Shown: positions 6,112-9,276 of the stretch, one piece after another
Layout: each line of letters opens with the position of its first letter
How positions within the stretch are numbered: position 1 is the first letter of the stretch
Assembly: GCA_015520975.1 (NCBI GenBank)
Contig: WAOZ01000002.1
Location: 1 to 9,276 of the forward strand
From: DHVE2 group archaeon
GTDB taxonomy: Archaea > Thermoplasmatota > Thermoplasmata > Thermoplasmatales > Aciduliprofundaceae
Direction: 5' to 3'
Length of the DNA stretch: 9,276 nt
Notes under the pieces: generated by a model
Database searches by the model: none
The model's input: the letters and a program-made list of their open reading frames with translations, nothing else
What the model was told of the DNA's origin: nothing
Made by a program: the position numbers and the translations under genes

Positions 6112-6723
6112 TCAGAGATTGGATAGTATCTCATTCACTCTTTTTCTTCCCGCGGAAGATATGGATAAATCCTCCATCACATATCCTTTGAGTTTCAGGT
6201 CCTTGGTTATTTTTTCAATCTCTTCCGGCGAAAGAGAGAGCAGAAATCTCATAATTTTTCTATCCCGTATTCCGAGGTAAAGAAGCATCAAAACTCTGCA
6301 ATGATCGTCGCTCTCCGAGATTTTCTTTCCCATAACAAATCTGTACATTATGGCCAGCAGCTTTGTATTCACATCGAAATCCGCGGCGATGAGGCTTATG
6401 AGTATGTGGCGTTTATCTCCGTATTCGCAATGTTTTATCTCAATTATATTTCCGCGGGACCAGCCCATGGGCGGCGAGATCAAAGGATATTTGTCTTTCT
6501 CGGATATTTCGACTATCTCAGAATACGGCACCGCGCTCACACGATCCATCTTTTTGAAAATTAATCTCTTATCCGTGAGGTACACGCGCCCGAGAACCCA
6601 TTTTTTATCGTGATAATATGAGGAATCCCTCCCATAACCGAGTATGTAGTAAACCTGCGCCTGCGCAATGAGTTTTTCCATAATGCTTTTTACAAAGTAT
6701 GCCGCATATATCAATTTTGCCAT
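6112..6723 (-). CDS. CheF-like taxis protein (PH-like domain plus winged helix)
   Basis: A 203-residue protein resembling the archaeal CheF family, which links the chemotaxis proteins CheY, CheD and CheC2 to the archaellum motor. Residues of about 22-133 form a beta-rich PH-like domain with the family pattern GRVYLTDKRLIF (45-56) and VPYSEIVEI (65-73). Residues of about 138-200 look like a winged helix-turn-helix (CRVLMLLYLGIRDRKIMRFL, then a second helix and LSISSAGRKRV). There is no membrane segment. The start at 6723 is supported by a TATA box centred about 30 bases upstream, giving a leaderless mRNA; M15 is a later alternative. No che or arl genes lie nearby, so it is an orphan copy. Recognition rests on motif pattern alone, and a general signalling adaptor is the alternative. 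Confidence 0.65.
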   Translation of the reverse strand: MAKLIYAAYFVKSIMEKLIAQAQVYYILGYGRDSSYYHDKKWVLGRVYLTDKRLIFKKMDRVSAVPYSEIVEISEKDKYPLISPPMGWSRGNIIEIKHCEYGDKRHILISLIAADFDVNTKLLAIMYRFVMGKKISESDDHCRVLMLLYLGIRDRKIMRFLLSLSPEEIEKITKDLKLKGYVMEDLSISSAGRKRVNEILSNL

Positions 6724-6746
6724 GTTAATACGCTCTGTGTAAAAAC

Positions 6747-6758
6747 ATAAATATTTAT
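6747..6758. promoter_or_regulatory. Palindromic TATA box in a divergent promoter region
   Basis: ATAAATATTTAT is a perfect 12-base palindrome in the 67-base gap between the CheF-like gene and the divergent broken membrane gene. Its centre is about 30 bases from the CheF-like ATG and about 38 from the ATG at 6791. It can therefore drive a leaderless message leftward and a short-leader message rightward. A second box, TTTATAC (6764-6770), could also serve the right-hand gene. Confidence 0.5.
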
Positions 6759-6775
6759 GATAATTTATACTTCAA

Positions 6776-6782
6776 AGAGGTG
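6776..6782 (+). promoter_or_regulatory. Shine-Dalgarno site of the broken membrane gene
   Basis: AGAGGTG, part of the 16S complement, lies eight bases before the ATG at 6791. An intact initiation site in front of a frame that stops after 19 codons points to decay of a once-working gene. Confidence 0.5.
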
Positions 6783-6790
6783 CAAAAAAA

Positions 6791-7362
6791 ATGGCTCTGG
6801 ATGAAAAAGATAATAAGGTGCTGATGCATTTCGTAATTCCCTATGACTGAAAAAGAACACTCAGAGGGCATTTCTGGATTTTTATTTTTACGATGGTTGT
6901 TTGGAGTTTCTTGGCTTATTTTCTGACCTTGGTGGCGGGAATAAATTATGTATGCTTAATTTTGGGCTATGTTATTATGATTGCCATTTACGTGTTAATC
7001 AGGTATACAACGGTGAAGTACGACAAAATTAAATCAAAGAGGGAAATCATCGTTTATCCAAACAAATTTGTTTATACTCAGGAGAATTACAAATTTGAAG
7101 TTCCATATCTCAAAACAATTAAATTGACAGTGAAATTGGGGATAAGGATGTCTATATGAATGGTTATTATGGGGTAAAAATAAACGGTTTCGATTCCTGG
7201 CAGTGGAGAGTTGACAGAAGCGTCATACCAAAAGATTTCGGATATAAAAGGTTCGTGGAGGAAAGGGTAATCCCATTCGCAAAGCTGATAATAAGGAGAA
7301 TAAAAGAAGTGACTCCGAATCTGGTGGTGATCTGTAAGGATACGCGTAAAAAGTACCGATAA
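6791..7362 (+). pseudogene. Disrupted two-helix membrane protein with PH-like C-terminal domain
   Basis: The frame opened by ATG 6791 stops at an in-frame TGA (6848-6850) after 19 codons. It then continues in the same frame with two hydrophobic helices (about 28-49 and 53-70 of the read-through numbering), a basic KYDKIKSKRE segment and beta strands (EIIVYPNKFVYTQ, FEVPYLKTI). Near 7121 the frame must shift: the natural continuation lies in another frame, with the segments DKDVYMNGYYGVKI and VIPKDFGYKRFVEE, ending at 7362. Loss of one A from an AAAA run after ATT would explain the shift exactly, restoring KTIKIDSEIGDKD. The ancestor would be about 190 residues. TGA is a true stop in several neighbours, so recoding is unlikely. 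The region reads more A/T-rich than its neighbours. A less likely alternative is two small coupled genes, since the first frame's stop overlaps ATG 7156. Confidence 0.75.
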
Positions 7363-7439
7363 AAATCCTGATACTAAAATCCCCACAGTGCTGATGGTGC
7401 GGTTTTATATATGATGATTGAAATAATACCCGCACAGCA

Positions 7440-7451
7440 AAAATTTATTTA
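7440..7451 (+). promoter_or_regulatory. TATA-box promoter for radB-fen
   Basis: The box reads as a run of A leading into TTTATTTA (7444-7451). Its centre is about 21 bases from GTG 7469 and 27 from the second in-frame GTG at 7475, so the mRNA should start between them or at the second. A further TATA-like TTATATATG at 7405-7413 could give a longer leader. The rest of the 7363-7468 gap shows nothing else I can support. Confidence 0.45.
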
Positions 7452-7468
7452 CATAGGTCTGCATTTTA

Positions 7469-8155
7469 GTGCTCGTGGATAAAATCAAGACAGGCGTTTC
7501 AACACTCGATGCAATTCTTGACGGTGGTATAGAAAAGGGCTGCATAACGGAGATTTACGGAGAGGGGGGTAGCGGCAAGACCAACATCTGTCTTCAGACC
7601 GCGATAAATGTTGCCCGTGGCGGAGATTATGTCATATACATAGACACCGAAGGCGTTTCCATGGAAAGATTCAGGCAACTGGGCGGTACGGAGGAGATCG
7701 CAAAGAATATACTGTTCTACAGACCATATCGTTTTTCACAGCAGACGGAACTTATAGAGCGCGCGATAAAACTCGCCGAGCAGAAAAACAACATATCTTT
7801 AATAATCGTTGATTCTCTCACAGAATTTTACCGTGCAGAACAGGGCGTGGGCGAGGACACCTCAATAAAAAGACACAGCCTCGCCTGGCAACTCAGCATT
7901 CTTAGCACCGTGGCGCGCAGAAAAAATGTGGCTGTGCTGATAACCAATCAAGTGTATCAGGACACAGCAAGCGGAGAAATCAAACCCATCGGAGGTCATA
8001 CGCTCCAGCACAATGCAAAGACGATAATATTTCTGAGAAAAATGGGTAACGGATTGCGGGAGGCCGTGCTTATCAAGCACCGTTCCCTCCCGGAGGGGCG
8101 CGTCGCGAGATTCGAAATCAAGCACGATGCCATAGTCGGCGTGGAGGAGGTGTAA
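7469..8155 (+). CDS. radB: RadB, RecA-family recombinase paralogue
   Basis: A 228-residue single-domain RecA-fold ATPase. Walker A is GEGGSGKT (31-38), Walker B is SLIIVDSL with D115, and IKPIGGHTLQHNAKTIIFL near the C-terminus matches the RadA/RadB core. The N-terminal DNA-binding helices of RadA are missing, as expected for RadB. RadB is an archaeal, mainly euryarchaeal, helper of RadA in homologous recombination. GTG 7469 gives the longest frame. GTG 7475, two codons later, fits the TATA-box distance of leaderless genes in this window slightly better. The fen gene begins six bases after its stop, with the fen ribosome site inside radB, so the two are probably one operon. All ATPase residues are intact, in contrast to the degenerate protein at 503-2299. 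Confidence 0.93.
   Translation: MLVDKIKTGVSTLDAILDGGIEKGCITEIYGEGGSGKTNICLQTAINVARGGDYVIYIDTEGVSMERFRQLGGTEEIAKNILFYRPYRFSQQTELIERAIKLAEQKNNISLIIVDSLTEFYRAEQGVGEDTSIKRHSLAWQLSILSTVARRKNVAVLITNQVYQDTASGEIKPIGGHTLQHNAKTIIFLRKMGNGLREAVLIKHRSLPEGRVARFEIKHDAIVGVEEV
8143..8152 (+). promoter_or_regulatory. Shine-Dalgarno site of fen
   Basis: GGAGGAGGTG overlaps the last radB codons and ends nine bases before the ATG at 8162. It contains the full GGAGGTG core and supports coupling of fen to radB. Confidence 0.65.
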
Positions 8156-8161
8156 TTTTAA

Positions 8162-9181
8162 ATGGGCGTAAACATCTCAGACATAATAAAATCACACGAA
8201 ATAAAACTCGGAGATCTGAAAGGAAAAATCGTGGCTATAGATGCATACAATGCGCTCTATCAATTTTTGAGCATAATCCGACAGCCCGACGGTACGCCGC
8301 TGAGAGATTCGTTAGGACGCGTCACCTCGCATCTATCCGGTCTTCTCTACAGAACCGCGAATTTCATGGCGGAAGGTATCAAACCGGTGTATGTGTTCGA
8401 TGGCAGGCCACCGGATTTGAAACTTCGCACCGTTGACGAGAGAATTAAAATAAGGCTCAAGGCAAAGGAAGAATGGCAGAAAGCGCTGGAGGAGGGGGAT
8501 CTGGAACGCGCGCGTATGAAAGCCCAGCAAGCATCCCATCTCTCAAAGGATATGGTCGCCGAGGCGAAAAAGTTGCTTGATTTTATGGGCGTGCCGTATG
8601 TTCAGGCTCCAAGCGAGGGAGAGGCGCAGGCAGCGTACATGGCGAGAAAGGGAGATTGCTACGCATCCGCCTCGCAGGATTTTGATTCACTTCTTTTCGG
8701 CACTCCTCGCCTTGTGCGCAATATGGCCATAACTGGAAAGAGAAAACTCCCGAGGAAAAGAGTTTATGTTGATGTCAAGCCCGAAGAGATTTTACTCGAA
8801 GAGAACCTGAAATCTCTAGGCATATCTCGTGAGCAACTCGTAGATATCGGGATCCTGGTTGGCACGGATTATAATGATGGCATCAAGGGCATAGGCCCGA
8901 AAACAGCGCTCAAACTCATTAAAAAATACGGAACTCTCAAAGAAGTTATGAAAGCGAAAAACATAACCATCCCCGAATACGAGACCATAAGGGACATTTT
9001 TCTAAACCCACCGGTTACGGATGATTACGAACTGAACTGGCGCGATCTGGATGAGGATGGCCTCTTGTCATTTCTGTGCGAAGAGCACGATTTCTCCAGA
9101 GACCGCGTGATGACCGCCATCGAGAAGATGCGTAAATTCAGAAAATACAGGGAGCAGAGAAGTCTGGATGCGTGGTTCTGA
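8162..9181 (+). CDS. fen: Flap endonuclease FEN-1
   Basis: A 339-residue structure-specific nuclease of the XPG/Rad2 family. It removes 5' flaps during Okazaki-fragment maturation and long-patch base-excision repair. The N-terminal XPG-N domain includes D27 and D80 (VFDGRPP). The XPG-I domain holds E152 and E154 (PSEGEAQAA) and D173 and D175 (SQDFDS). D236 lies in GTDYNDGIKGIGPKTAL, a helix-hairpin-helix DNA-binding motif. All seven acidic metal ligands are present. The C-terminus QRSLDAWF (332-339) is a PCNA-interacting PIP box. The length matches archaeal FEN-1. The ATG at 8162 lies nine bases after a strong ribosome site at the end of radB. It should act in the nucleus-like replication machinery of the cytoplasm alongside PCNA. 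Assignment is firm. Confidence 0.97.
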   Translation: MGVNISDIIKSHEIKLGDLKGKIVAIDAYNALYQFLSIIRQPDGTPLRDSLGRVTSHLSGLLYRTANFMAEGIKPVYVFDGRPPDLKLRTVDERIKIRLKAKEEWQKALEEGDLERARMKAQQASHLSKDMVAEAKKLLDFMGVPYVQAPSEGEAQAAYMARKGDCYASASQDFDSLLFGTPRLVRNMAITGKRKLPRKRVYVDVKPEEILLEENLKSLGISREQLVDIGILVGTDYNDGIKGIGPKTALKLIKKYGTLKEVMKAKNITIPEYETIRDIFLNPPVTDDYELNWRDLDEDGLLSFLCEEHDFSRDRVMTAIEKMRKFRKYREQRSLDAWF

Positions 9182-9197
9182 TGCGCAGACATTGAGG

Positions 9198-9210
9198 AAA
9201 AATTTTATAG
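9198..9210 (+). promoter_or_regulatory. TATA-box promoter for the right-end gene
   Basis: A run of A followed by TTTTATAG (9203-9210) begins 40 bases before the ATG at 9243. A transcript starting about 25 bases later would begin at the GGTGAT ribosome site at 9232-9237. The layout closely matches the promoter before the Sm-like gene. Confidence 0.5.
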
Positions 9211-9242
9211 AGCGAAGGTATTATGTAATGTGGTGATGTAAA

Positions 9243-9276
9243 ATGGCAGTGGGGTTTGTGCTGATAAGCACCGCAC
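9243..9276 (+). CDS. Partial: probable stand-alone Lrp/AsnC RAM-domain protein
   Basis: Only the first 11 codons are inside the window, beginning MAVGFVLISTA. This opening is typical of short archaeal proteins consisting only of the Lrp/AsnC effector-binding (RAM) domain, which form rings that bind amino acids. A GGTGAT ribosome site lies five bases before the ATG and a TATA box is further upstream. The frame runs off the right edge, so the family call rests on the first strand alone. Confidence 0.5.
   Translation, partial: MAVGFVLISTA

Noticed and set aside
6848..6850. In-frame TGA as a recoded selenocysteine or tryptophan codon
   Set aside because: TGA ends several intact genes here (2299, 2601, 4736, 9181). 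A downstream frameshift also breaks the gene, and archaeal selenocysteine is limited to a few lineages.
7411..7482. 23-codon plus-strand frame starting ATGATG before radB
   Set aside because: It overlaps the radB promoter and start, has no ribosome site and shows no recognisable composition.

Overview
The window is archaeal and most resembles a motile, probably thermophilic euryarchaeote. The main evidence is the gene content: an archaeal Sm-like protein, a fused Kae1-Bud32, RadB, FEN-1 with a C-terminal PCNA-binding motif, the preQ0 enzymes QueD and QueC of archaeosine synthesis, and a CheF-like protein. TATA boxes precede most gene heads, several starts look leaderless, and AGA/AGG arginine and ATA isoleucine codons are common. 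A Thermoplasmatota (Aciduliprofundum/DHVE2-like) origin is my inference from this combination; no marker in the window proves it.

Layout. At the left end, positions 81-236 encode a 51-residue coiled-coil protein with an acidic tail. A TATA box then starts a tight plus-strand run, 282-4736, of five genes with gaps or overlaps of only a few bases: an Sm-like protein; a 598-residue zinc-ribbon/coiled-coil/RecA-fold protein whose nucleotide-binding motifs are degenerate; a 100-residue beta-rich PH-like protein; Kae1-Bud32 (KEOPS); and a RdgB/Ham1 nucleotide-cleansing pyrophosphatase. This run meets a minus-strand operon head on at 4737-4746, inside a near-palindrome. In reading order that operon is queD, queC and a 47-residue AN1/HIT-like zinc-finger gene whose start overlaps the queC stop. 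Upstream of queD, on the same strand but with its own TATA box, lies a CheF-like gene (6112-6723).

Divergent from it, 6791-7362 carries a broken gene for a two-helix membrane protein with a PH-like tail, interrupted by one in-frame TGA and one frameshift. To the right, radB and fen form a two-gene DNA-repair operon (7469-9181). The window ends in the first 11 codons of what looks like a stand-alone Lrp/AsnC RAM-domain protein (9243 onward).

How the genes work together. One theme is RNA and tRNA modification: Sm-like protein, KEOPS t6A synthesis and preQ0/archaeosine synthesis. A second is genome and nucleotide-pool upkeep: RdgB, RadB and FEN-1. A less understood third theme is signalling or taxis: the CheF-like protein, the pseudo-RecA/KaiC protein and its PH-like partner. 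I found no CRISPR array, IS element, tRNA or rRNA. The least described items are the degenerate RecA-fold protein with its coupled small partner, the two very small proteins and the decaying membrane gene.
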